A stretch of DNA of 64,000 nt from Planctomicrobium piriforme (GTDB lineage Bacteria > Planctomycetota > Planctomycetia > Planctomycetales > Planctomycetaceae): positions 1-64,000 of the forward strand of contig CAMATH010000031.1 in NCBI GenBank assembly GCA_945860955.1. Reading direction: 5' to 3'. The notes beneath the pieces are model-generated. The model had not been told where the DNA came from. It saw only the letters and a list, made by a program, of their open reading frames with translations, and did not search any database. Positions 49,149 to 57,430 of this stretch are shown piece by piece (position 1 is the stretch's first letter; every line of letters begins with the position of its first letter). A program made the position numbers and the translations under genes.

Positions 49149-49316
49149 CTTCTCGTACCCGAAAACTAGGGGTTGGTTTTGGCAGTCGATTCCGAGGTTG
49201 TTGCCGGTTTTGGAGAGTGGAGGCAGGGATTCAGCTTCTTCATCGATCGGACCTCCGCCGTTCCCGTCGGACGAACCGTCCAGTGAGTGGCGTTGCACGT
49301 CTGGAAACGGAAATCA

Positions 49317-50384
49317 CTACCCCATCGGGTTATTCACCGCGTCATTGATCAGTCCGACGTACCAGAATGCGATCCGGAAAATCACGAAAATGATGCAGCC
49401 GGCGACAAACACCCAAACCAGTACCCCCATCGCCGTCGCCAGCATCGACAGGCCGCGTCGCGCCTGGTCTTCGAACTGCGGACTCAACCGCTGCATCGTT
49501 TCCGGAATCGTTCCCGACGCCTCGGCCACCTGCACCACCTGCAGGTATTCGTCGGTGAACAGATGGCTGTTCGCCAGGGCCTCGGTCAGTTCGTCCCCCT
49601 CTTGAACCCAGTGTCGAATCTCGTCGGACGCGCCGGCGAACGCCCCGTTGCCGGTTGCTTTCAGGCTGAAATCGATCGACCGCAGCATCGACATTCCGGT
49701 CTGTTGTGTCAGCCCCAAAGCCCACGAAAATCGCGCGATGGCGAACGACCGCATGCAGGTGCCGATCACCGGAATCTTCAACAGCACCGAATCCAAAAGG
49801 CGCTTCTGTTGAAACGATTCGGCCACCAGGTAATAGATGATCAACACGACGAAAATCGAACCGAACGTGATCGACAGAAATTTCGTCGCCCCCGCAGGGC
49901 CGTACAGCCCGAAGCCCAGGACATCGATCGGCTTATTCCCCCCCGAGGCGGCGATCATCCCCAGGACCAGGATCATTAACGCGATGATGAAAATGGCGGC
50001 GACCAGTTGAATCACCGGCATCGCGATCGTGCCAAGAAACGACCGCCGGAGTCGCAGCAGGTTTTCGTAGTGGTCGGACAATCCATCAAGGATTTCCGGC
50101 AGCGCCCCGGTGTTTTCACCAATTGAAATCATGTCGGCAAGGAGCGGTGGAAAGTATCCCCCCTGCTCGCGAAGTGCCTCGCTGATTTCGGTCCCCGTTT
50201 GCACAAGATCCCGAACTTGCGTCAGTTTCCGCCGGCACGTGGAATCGCCGGTCTTCCGCGAGACCACGTCGAGCGCCTTGAGCAGCGGCACCCCCGCGTG
50301 CAGCATGGTCGAGAGCGACTTGCAGACCGTGGCGGCGGTCTTCAAAGGGATTCGCGACGACAGAAAAGGCAGAGAGATGGCCAT
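49317..50384 (-). CDS. Type II secretion / type IV pilus inner-membrane protein (GspF/PilC-like)
   Basis: 355 residues from the ATG at 50384; a GTG 11 codons upstream is a weaker option. Two repeats of the T2SSF domain are visible (about 20-140 and 225-345; each has a pattern like LSTMLHAGVPLLKALDVV and LGLTQQTGMSMLRSIDF), with membrane helices at about 120-155, 170-195 and 325-350. In known systems this protein sits at the base of the secretion or pilus motor. No other GspE/GspG-like gene is in the window, so it is a stand-alone copy here. Confidence 0.93.
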   Translation of the reverse strand: MAISLPFLSSRIPLKTAATVCKSLSTMLHAGVPLLKALDVVSRKTGDSTCRRKLTQVRDLVQTGTEISEALREQGGYFPPLLADMISIGENTGALPEILDGLSDHYENLLRLRRSFLGTIAMPVIQLVAAIFIIALMILVLGMIAASGGNKPIDVLGFGLYGPAGATKFLSITFGSIFVVLIIYYLVAESFQQKRLLDSVLLKIPVIGTCMRSFAIARFSWALGLTQQTGMSMLRSIDFSLKATGNGAFAGASDEIRHWVQEGDELTEALANSHLFTDEYLQVVQVAEASGTIPETMQRLSPQFEDQARRGLSMLATAMGVLVWVFVAGCIIFVIFRIAFWYVGLINDAVNNPMG

Positions 50385-50471
50385 GTCGCGGTTCTGTGGA
50401 GTGAAAAACGCCGCCACACGAGCGGCAGGAAAAAATCGACGCCGGCCTCGAGGGACAATCGCGTTGACGCC

Positions 50472-50527
50472 GAGCCGCGCCCGTCAGGAAGCGGTACCCG
50501 ATCTCCACTTCCTGACGGGCGCAGCTC
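50472..50527. repeat. 24-bp hairpin repeat, copy 2
   Basis: The left arm 50472-50495 is identical to the copy at 14192, and the right arm 50504-50527 has a few changes. It lies between two divergent genes (49317-50384 minus, 50817 plus). The rest of the gap 50385-50816 has no gene; TACAAT at 50681 has no good -35 partner. Confidence 0.75.
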
Positions 50528-50816
50528 TGGCGAAACGTCGCACCTTTCGCCACCTTGAGTATAGACACGGGATCAGTCGCGAGGAAAGTAGCCACATTCG
50601 TCCGAAATCGAATCCCGGCCCGGGTGGAGCGAATCTCGCTTGGACCGGACGCGATCCATTCCCCGGGGCTGACAACGCGTTACAATCCAGCCCGTGTCGT
50701 CACGGATCGGTACGTTCGTTGATCCGTCGTGGTTCGGCGGGAAGAGTGTCCCGTGTTCGGACTCACCGTTTTTACCGCGGACATTCGGTCACAACCTCTT
50801 CCACTTCCCAGCGCTC

Positions 50817-51062
50817 ATGCAGCAATACAACGCCCGTCTTGGATTGTGGTTGTTTGGACTGTACCTGCTTTTATACGGTGGCTTCGTTCTGGTGAACGCG
50901 TTCTCACCCGAGACGATGGAGCAGACCCCATTCGGCGGAATCAACCTCGCGATCAGTTGGGGGTTTGGCCTGATCCTGGCCGCTGTCATCCTGTCGTTTG
51001 TCTACGGTCTGTTTTGTAAGGCTTCGGAAGATTCCCCAAAAGAACAGGGGCCGCATTCGTGA
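50817..51062 (+). CDS. DUF485 membrane protein, partner of the acetate-type symporter
   Basis: 81 residues from the ATG at 50817. Two hydrophobic helices (about 8-28 and 45-68) and the sequence RLGLWLFGLYLLLYGGFVLVNAF match DUF485 (YjcH type). Genes of this family lie directly before actP in many bacteria. The stop overlaps the symporter's start (GTGA), so the two are translated together. Confidence 0.9.
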   Translation: MQQYNARLGLWLFGLYLLLYGGFVLVNAFSPETMEQTPFGGINLAISWGFGLILAAVILSFVYGLFCKASEDSPKEQGPHS

Positions 51063-53011
51063 TTTACGAACCGTCGTGGACAGCGCTCGTCATTTTCGCG
51101 GCGTTCGTCGGAGTGACATTGGGAATCAGCTTCTACCTGGGGAGCAAAGCCAAGTCGGCCCAGGGATTCTTCACCGCCCACGGCCAGATTCCCTGGTTCG
51201 TGAACGGGATCGCGTTCGCCGGCGACTACCTTTCGGCCGCGTCGTTCCTCGGGATCTGCGGAATGATCGCGTTTTACGGCTACGACGGCTTCCTGTATTC
51301 GATAGGCTATCTGGCGGGGTGGGTGGTCGCGCTGTTCGTGATCGCCGAACCAATGAAACGACTCGGGAAATTCACCTTCGCCGACGCTCTCGACGCGAAG
51401 TTTCAGTCTCCCGGAATCAAGCTTGCCGCCGGCATCAGCACGCTGGCGGTGAGTATTTTCTACCTGATTCCTCAGATGGTGGGGGCCGGGGTGCTGGTGA
51501 AGCCACTGCTGGGGCTGGACCACTGGGTTGGAGTGGTTCTGGTGGGAACGACCGTCATCCTGATTGTGGTGACGGCAGGGATGGTCTCGACGACATGGGT
51601 TCAGTTTCTCAAAGGATCACTGCTGGTTCTCTTCAGCCTGATTCTGGTGGTGCTGTTGCTCCAACGGGGCTTCCACGTAGGCAAGGGGGGAGAGGACGGC
51701 TACGAATTCCTGGCCGTCGGACCGGCTGCGACAGACACGGTACTTGATGAACTCCACAAAGCCACTGGCTGGGAGAAAGCCGAACTCCTCCCGGATGAGG
51801 GGCCTTGGAAAGACAAGCCGTTCGTGCGCGTGCGGAAGTCGGCGGGAGCCCCGGTGACGGTGTTTCACAAGAGTTCTCCCACCGAGGGACAGACGCTGCT
51901 GACCGAATCGCAGACGGTTGGCAAACAGCCGGACGGAAAAGTCTTTTCGATCAACGGACTGCCGAAAGGGAAGAAAGAGGGGGAAGCGGTTTTGCATCCC
52001 GTGGGGCATGTGAGCAAGTTGCCCGGGGGTGTGGAGTCGTCGGGACCGCAGGGACCGATGGAGTTTTTGAAAACGCTGCAAAACAGTGAAGTGGTGCTGT
52101 GGGACAACCAGACCATCGTTGAGGAAGACAAAACGAAAACGACGGTGTACTTCCAGAAACCGACATCGGGGGCGCGTGTGTTGCGACCGGGGGAACACCC
52201 CACGTTTCGCGGAATTCGCAGCGCGAAGATTGTCGACCGGGTGAATTTTCTGTCGTTGATGCTGGCGCTGTTTTGTGGAACGGCGTCACTCCCTCACATT
52301 TTGATCCGATACTACACGGTCAAAGACGAAACGAGTGCCCGAAAAAGCACAATCGTGGGGATCGCCAGCATCGGCTTCTTCTATGTGCTGACGCTGTTTT
52401 TGGGACTGGGGGCAATGACAAGTGGAACGCTCGACGTCACCGACAGCAACATGGCGGCACCCTTGTTGGCACGCGGGATGAATGAGCTGTTGTTCGCTGC
52501 CATTTCCGGGATCGCGTTCACAACGGTACTGGGAACGGTGAGCGGCTTGATCCTGGCGTCGGCGGGGGCGGTGACGCACGACTTGGTCGGTCATGTATTC
52601 AAGATCGAACTCAACGACGCCGAGAAAGTGCGGCTGGCCCGCATCGCCTCGGTCGTGGTGGGAGCGATCGCGATTGGATTGGGGATCAAATTCGAGGGAA
52701 TGAACGTCAGCTACCTGGTCGGGTGGGCGTTTAGCGTGGCGGCCTCCGCGAACCTGCCAGCGCTGGTGACGCTGCTCTTCTGGAAGGGGGTCACGCGCAA
52801 GGGAGTGGTCGCGTCCGTCGTGGTGGGAATGTTCAGCTCACTCGCGTGGATTCTGGCGTCGGGGGAAACCTACAGCGCGATCTACGGCTTACCCGCCGAC
52901 CAGGCGATCGTCCCGTTCAGCCAACCCGGAATCGTGACGATCCCGCTCAGCTTCGTGGTGTTGATCGTCGTGTCGCTGGTGACGGCAAAGGAACCACGGA
53001 AGGACAAGTGA
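51059..53011 (+). CDS. Sodium:solute symporter, ActP-like acetate permease, with loop insert
   Basis: 650 residues from the GTG at 51059, compared with about 550 for E. coli ActP. The membrane core matches the SSS family: FLGSKAKSAQGFFTA-like start, GDYLSAASFLGICG, LIPQMVGAGVL, and SLPHILIRYYTVKD. The extra length is a hydrophilic insert at about residues 205-390 between the sixth and seventh helix of the core. Expected substrates are acetate or other short carboxylates with Na+. The insert is of unknown fold and has no Cys. It forms an operon with the DUF485 gene. Confidence 0.93.
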   Translation: MIYEPSWTALVIFAAFVGVTLGISFYLGSKAKSAQGFFTAHGQIPWFVNGIAFAGDYLSAASFLGICGMIAFYGYDGFLYSIGYLAGWVVALFVIAEPMKRLGKFTFADALDAKFQSPGIKLAAGISTLAVSIFYLIPQMVGAGVLVKPLLGLDHWVGVVLVGTTVILIVVTAGMVSTTWVQFLKGSLLVLFSLILVVLLLQRGFHVGKGGEDGYEFLAVGPAATDTVLDELHKATGWEKAELLPDEGPWKDKPFVRVRKSAGAPVTVFHKSSPTEGQTLLTESQTVGKQPDGKVFSINGLPKGKKEGEAVLHPVGHVSKLPGGVESSGPQGPMEFLKTLQNSEVVLWDNQTIVEEDKTKTTVYFQKPTSGARVLRPGEHPTFRGIRSAKIVDRVNFLSLMLALFCGTASLPHILIRYYTVKDETSARKSTIVGIASIGFFYVLTLFLGLGAMTSGTLDVTDSNMAAPLLARGMNELLFAAISGIAFTTVLGTVSGLILASAGAVTHDLVGHVFKIELNDAEKVRLARIASVVVGAIAIGLGIKFEGMNVSYLVGWAFSVAASANLPALVTLLFWKGVTRKGVVASVVVGMFSSLAWILASGETYSAIYGLPADQAIVPFSQPGIVTIPLSFVVLIVVSLVTAKEPRKDK

Positions 53012-53033
53012 GGACACCGAGGGAACCTGAGCC

Positions 53034-53264
53034 ATGACTGACGCAGCGAGATACGTGAAATTTGTCGAGTGCTCAGATGAGGATGGCGCGTTCGTCGGCC
53101 AGTGTCCCGGATTGATTGGTCCGTGCTGTCACGGTCCGGACGAATCCGAGGTCGATCGTGAGTTGTGCCAGATTGTCGAAGACTGGGTCAGTCTGTTGCG
53201 AATTGTGGGGCGTCCACTTCCGCCGCCGACGGCAGGAAAATACGTTTCGCGGCTCATTGCGTGA
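53034..53264 (+). CDS. HicB-like antitoxin-family protein (orphan)
   Basis: 76 residues; the ATG at 53034 has AGGGA upstream. The sequence YVKFVECSDEDGAFVGQCPGLIGPCCHG and LCQIVEDWVSLL matches the RNase H-like fold of HicB-family proteins. No DNA-binding domain is attached, and no HicA toxin gene lies next to it. It follows the symporter by 22 nt and may be co-transcribed with it. It is likely a stand-alone HicB-like protein, as is common in planctomycetes, rather than part of a toxin-antitoxin pair. Confidence 0.75.
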   Translation: MTDAARYVKFVECSDEDGAFVGQCPGLIGPCCHGPDESEVDRELCQIVEDWVSLLRIVGRPLPPPTAGKYVSRLIA

Positions 53265-53667
53265 CTTTGGATTGCGCCCCAGCGAACGGTTCTTGGCATG
53301 CGGTGACGCAGCGGCGGCTCGGCAGGAGCCTCGCCCTCCCGTCGCGCGGAATGCGTTCCGCCCTCACATAGTGCGGTCGCAGCCACACTGGCTTCACACG
53401 GGTTGGTCGAGGGATTCGAGGAATGGCAGTATCGGGGCGAATTCCATGTGTTGCGGGTCGCTGGCCGTGGAACCCTATGCAATGGAAGCAGTTGGTTGGA
53501 AAGTTTTGCCGGATTCTCACCGAGATTTCCAACTCCATCTGGTCTACAATCGTACCATTCAAGAGTCCGGTTATGTCGTCGGAATTCGCCCAGACTTGAA
53601 CGGCGACACGACGACTCCGATACTCTAAGCGACAGCACCGCATCCCACACGCGGAATTCCCCGGTTC
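53265..53667. other. Gene-free stretch
   Basis: 403 bp after the HicB-like gene. GGCTCGGCAGGAGCC at 53316-53330 is a short stem-loop, followed by TCGCCCTCCC, a string I associate with planctomycetal intergenic repeats. The open frames on both strands are mutually overlapping and match no family I know. Confidence 0.5.
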
Positions 53668-54105
53668 ATGCCGATTTTGCGACCCGTACGCATTGTCCCA
53701 GGTCTGGCGCTGGCGATCATCGTCACGTCGGGGGTGTGGTGCGCTCCGTCGGCGCTCGCGTCGTGTGGCGATTATGTTCAAGTTGGCGGAACCGCGTCGC
53801 GCTGGGTGGAACACGACTCGGTGACGCACCATCGCCCGCAGGGCGACGGACTTCGCCACCACGAGCATCGGCCACAAAATGAGCCGACTCTCCCCTGCGA
53901 CGGACCGGTGTGTCGGGGTGAAACTCCGCATCCCGTGGTACCGTCGATCCCATCAGTGAGCGGCAAATCGCACGATTTGATTTTGTCCTTCGGGGCCTGC
54001 GATCTTAAGCTTGGTGAATGTGGGCTCGTCGATTCTGGGCTAGGCGTGGCATTCTGTGTGCCCTATGCGGGGCGGTGGGAGCGTCCCCCGAGGCGGGTGG
54101 GCTAA
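53668..54105 (+). CDS. Small secreted Cys-containing protein
   Basis: 145 residues. A clear signal peptide (about residues 8-32, ending SALAS) is followed by CGDYV, and later by PCDGPVCRG, two Cys clusters separated by a His-rich region. The C-terminal half has two more Cys (GACDLKLGEC). Proteins with an SCGDY start and a P-C-x-G-P-x-C motif look to me like a planctomycetal family of unknown role; I cannot cite a name. No ribosome-binding site is visible. Confidence 0.6.
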   Translation: MPILRPVRIVPGLALAIIVTSGVWCAPSALASCGDYVQVGGTASRWVEHDSVTHHRPQGDGLRHHEHRPQNEPTLPCDGPVCRGETPHPVVPSIPSVSGKSHDLILSFGACDLKLGECGLVDSGLGVAFCVPYAGRWERPPRRVG

Positions 54106-54400
54106 AGGCGATCTCCCCCCGGTCCCTTGAGAATTTCGCGACTGTGAGGCGGTATCAGGTTCCCCGGACTCGTGAGTCGGACCACGATTCAACGGGAAGC
54201 CGACTTGGAATTCATCCCTCGGATGGATCCCCGCTGAAATTGAGGCGGTCGCGTTGTTTGCCGACAAAGCCGGGGGGATTGTTCGATTCAACGGTCGCCT
54301 GGCGATCGGCTGCGGCACGCTGATAGCGCGCTGGGATCGTCTTCCGACTCACCCATCTGGCGTGCCCTACAATCACCCGTCTGCCTGGAAATCTGTCGTC

Positions 54401-57400
54401 ATGCCGAACCCCACCCCACAATCGCCAGCGACATCGTTGCCAGCCAATCTCCCCCGCTCCACGGGTTACGTCCCCGCGATTGGACCGGGACTGAAACGGC
54501 TTTTTTACGTCGTGTTGTTCCTGGTCGCCCTGTTGGCCGCCAATTCGCTCTACCTGGGAACCGTCACGTTTCGGGGCTGGCTGGCCGGCGCGGGGATCAG
54601 CTACGAGAACTACTTCTACCTCTGGATGTTCTTTGTCCATCTGGCGTTGGGGCTGCTGCTGGTGGTCCCGTTCGTCGCGTTCGGCACGATTCACCTGGTG
54701 ACCTCCCGCAACCGACGCAATCGCCGTGCGGTTCGCGTCGGGTACGCGTTATTCATCGCGGGACTGGTCGTGTTGCTCACGGGGCTCGCGCTGATGCAGG
54801 TGGGCTTCATCGAATTGCGGCACGCCGCGACCAGGCAGTTGGTCTATTGGCTGCATGTGGGGGCACCGCTCGCGGCTGGCTGGCTGTACTGGTTGCATCG
54901 GCTCGCCGGTCCGCGCATCAAGTGGCGGTACGGATTGATGTATGGAGCCGCCGTCGCCGGTCTGGTGGCGACGATGATTGGAGTCCAGAACGCCGACCCG
55001 CGCAAACTGAACGCGCAAGGCTCGGTGGAAGGGGCGAAGTATTTCGAACCGTCGCGGGCGATCACCGTGTCGGGTCAGTTCATTCCCGCAGACACCCTGA
55101 TGATGGACGAGTATTGCCTGAAGTGCCATGCCGACGCCTATGCGCAACATCAGCACAGCGCGCACCGCTTCAGCTCGTTCAACAATCCGATGTACTTCGC
55201 CTCCGTGAACGAAACGCGCGAGTTCGCGATGAAACGGGACGGCAATGTGAAGGCGTCGCGATGGTGTGCCGGCTGTCACGACCCCGCCCCGTTTTTCAGC
55301 GGTCAGTTCGACGATCCCAAGTACGACATCGTCAATCATCCGACCGCGAAGGCGGGAATCACCTGCACCGTCTGCCACGCGATCACCAGCCTCAACAGCA
55401 CGGAATGGAACGACCAGTACAGCACTCGCGGCAACGCCGACTTCACCATCGACGAACCGATTCACTATCCATTCGCCAAGAGTGACAACACGATTCTGCA
55501 ATGGATCAACAATCAGCTCGTGAAGGCGAAGCCGACGTTTCACAAACAGACGTTCCTCAAACCCCTGCACAAGACGTCGGAGTTCTGCTCGGCCTGCCAC
55601 AAGGTGCATCTGCCGTACGAACTCAATCACTACAAAGAGTTCCTGCGCGGGCAGGACCATTACAATTCCTTCCTGCTCTCGGGGGTCAGCGGGGGAAATG
55701 CTAGGTCGTTCTACTATCCCGAGAAGGCGCGAGAAAACTGTGCCGAGTGCCACATGCCGATCAAGGAATCGGGCGATTTTGGTGCCCGGGATTTCGCCCG
55801 CGACGGCAAACTCAGCATCCACAATCACCTGTTTCCCGCCGCGAATACCGCCCTGCCCCATGTTCGCGGGGACGATGACGCGACAATCGCCGCACACCAG
55901 GCGTTCTTGAAAGACATCGTGCGGGTCGATTTGTTTGGGGTGAAAGAGGAGGGCAAAATCGACGGCGCGCTGTCGGCGCCGTTGCGACCGGAGTTGCCCA
56001 CCCTCAAGCCGGGGCACACGTATCTGCTGGAGACCGTGCTGCGGACCCTGAAAGTCGGGCACCTGTTTTCTCAGGGGACTGTGGACTCGAACGAGATCTG
56101 GGTGGAAGTCACCGTCAAGAGCGGCGACAAGGTCATTGGCCGAAACGGCGCGATCGACGACGAAGGATCGGTCGACGCTTGGTCGCACTTCATCAACGTG
56201 TTCATGCTCGATCGGCACGGCAATCGAATCGATCGGCGGAATCCGCAAGACATCTTCACGCCGCTCTACAACAAGCAGATTCCCCCCGGTGCGGCGCAGA
56301 TCGTGCATTTTGAACTGGCGCTGCCGGACAAGCTCGACGCGCCCGTCACTGTCGAAGTGAAACTGCAGTACCGCAAGTTCGACCGGATCTACATGGATTT
56401 TGTTGGCAGAAATCTGAAGGAAGGGGGACCGACGCTGCCCAACCACAAACCGGGCGAACCATGGAAGAACACCCTCCCCGTGACCACGATCGCCAGCGAC
56501 ACGGTCACGTTCCCGGTCGAGGGAGTCGTCGCCGAAATTCCCGAACAGAAGTCGAAAATCGCCGAGAAGGATCTGTGGCAGCGCTGGAATGACTACGGCA
56601 TTGGCCTGCTCCTCGAAGGATCGGCCCCCGGTTCTGGAGGGGGCAAGGCGGAACTGCTGCAAGCCGAGCAGGCGTTCCAGGAGGTCGAGAAACTGGGTCG
56701 GTACGACGGTCCGGTGAATCTGGCTCGCGTCTACTCAACCGAGGGACGAATTGACGAGGCGGTCGACGCGCTGCACCGCGCGGGGGAATTCAGGAATCCG
56801 AGCGCTCCCTCCTGGACGGTCGCGTGGTTCAGTGGTGTCATCAACAAACAGCAGGGATACCTCGACAAGGCGATCGAGAACTTCCGCAGCGTGCTGTCGG
56901 ACCAGACCGAAGAACGGCGCAGTCGGCGGTTGCATTTCGAGCGGGATTACGTTGTTCGCAATGAACTGGGCCAGACGTTGTACGAACTGGCGAAGCAGGT
57001 CCGCGATGACGAAAACGAACGGCGGAGATTGCTGGGGGAAGCGGTCACCGAGTTTGAGACGGTGCTGTTCTACGATTCCGAAGATGTGATGGCGCATTAC
57101 AACCTGGCCCGGCTGTACACCGAACTGGAAAATGAAGCGAAAGCCGAGCTGCATCGCAAAATGCACCTGCGGTACAAACCGGACGACAACGCGCAGGAAC
57201 TGGCGGTCAATGCCGCCCGACTCAAGTATCCGGCGGCGAACGTCGCGTCGGAACCCCTGGTGATTTACCCGTTGAATCGCCCGGGGGCACCGGGACTCCC
57301 TGCGGAGTTCGCGCGACAGAAAGCAGATGACCCCACAGTCCCCAAGCGCGCCGCCCAACCCCGCCCCGCCGCCATCGACGCCGCCGCCGGAAAGGCCGGC

Positions 57401-57430
57401 CACGAACCCAAAACCGGAGACGCGACATGA
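54401..57430 (+). CDS. Membrane-anchored five-haem cytochrome c with TPR domain
   Basis: 1009 residues from the ATG at 54401; an in-frame start 49 codons earlier adds no recognisable sequence. Four or five membrane helices lie within residues 30-195. Five CxxCH motifs follow at C239, C289, C322, C396 and C447, resembling haem-rich domains of the cytochrome c554 group. A beta-rich domain of about 200 residues comes next, then a TPR-like region (about 730-930; ARVYSTEGRIDEAVDALHRA, FRSVLSDQ, ARLYTELENEAKAELH). A 4-nt ATGA overlap links it to the CRTAC1-like gene. I infer an electron-transfer complex on the outer face of the membrane; the electron donor and acceptor are unknown. Confidence 0.9.
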   Translation: MPNPTPQSPATSLPANLPRSTGYVPAIGPGLKRLFYVVLFLVALLAANSLYLGTVTFRGWLAGAGISYENYFYLWMFFVHLALGLLLVVPFVAFGTIHLVTSRNRRNRRAVRVGYALFIAGLVVLLTGLALMQVGFIELRHAATRQLVYWLHVGAPLAAGWLYWLHRLAGPRIKWRYGLMYGAAVAGLVATMIGVQNADPRKLNAQGSVEGAKYFEPSRAITVSGQFIPADTLMMDEYCLKCHADAYAQHQHSAHRFSSFNNPMYFASVNETREFAMKRDGNVKASRWCAGCHDPAPFFSGQFDDPKYDIVNHPTAKAGITCTVCHAITSLNSTEWNDQYSTRGNADFTIDEPIHYPFAKSDNTILQWINNQLVKAKPTFHKQTFLKPLHKTSEFCSACHKVHLPYELNHYKEFLRGQDHYNSFLLSGVSGGNARSFYYPEKARENCAECHMPIKESGDFGARDFARDGKLSIHNHLFPAANTALPHVRGDDDATIAAHQAFLKDIVRVDLFGVKEEGKIDGALSAPLRPELPTLKPGHTYLLETVLRTLKVGHLFSQGTVDSNEIWVEVTVKSGDKVIGRNGAIDDEGSVDAWSHFINVFMLDRHGNRIDRRNPQDIFTPLYNKQIPPGAAQIVHFELALPDKLDAPVTVEVKLQYRKFDRIYMDFVGRNLKEGGPTLPNHKPGEPWKNTLPVTTIASDTVTFPVEGVVAEIPEQKSKIAEKDLWQRWNDYGIGLLLEGSAPGSGGGKAELLQAEQAFQEVEKLGRYDGPVNLARVYSTEGRIDEAVDALHRAGEFRNPSAPSWTVAWFSGVINKQQGYLDKAIENFRSVLSDQTEERRSRRLHFERDYVVRNELGQTLYELAKQVRDDENERRRLLGEAVTEFETVLFYDSEDVMAHYNLARLYTELENEAKAELHRKMHLRYKPDDNAQELAVNAARLKYPAANVASEPLVIYPLNRPGAPGLPAEFARQKADDPTVPKRAAQPRPAAIDAAAGKAGHEPKTGDAT

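Noticed and set aside
53034-53264. A complete HicAB toxin-antitoxin module
   Set aside because: No HicA-sized frame with the GSH-type motif lies on either side of the HicB-like gene.
53254-53931. Minus-strand frame of 225 codons
   Set aside because: It overlaps the small secreted Cys protein, which has a good signal peptide, and shows no domain of its own.
54749-56662. Minus-strand frame of 637 codons
   Set aside because: It lies antisense to the five-haem cytochrome gene, which has clear haem motifs. The antisense product has no recognisable domain.
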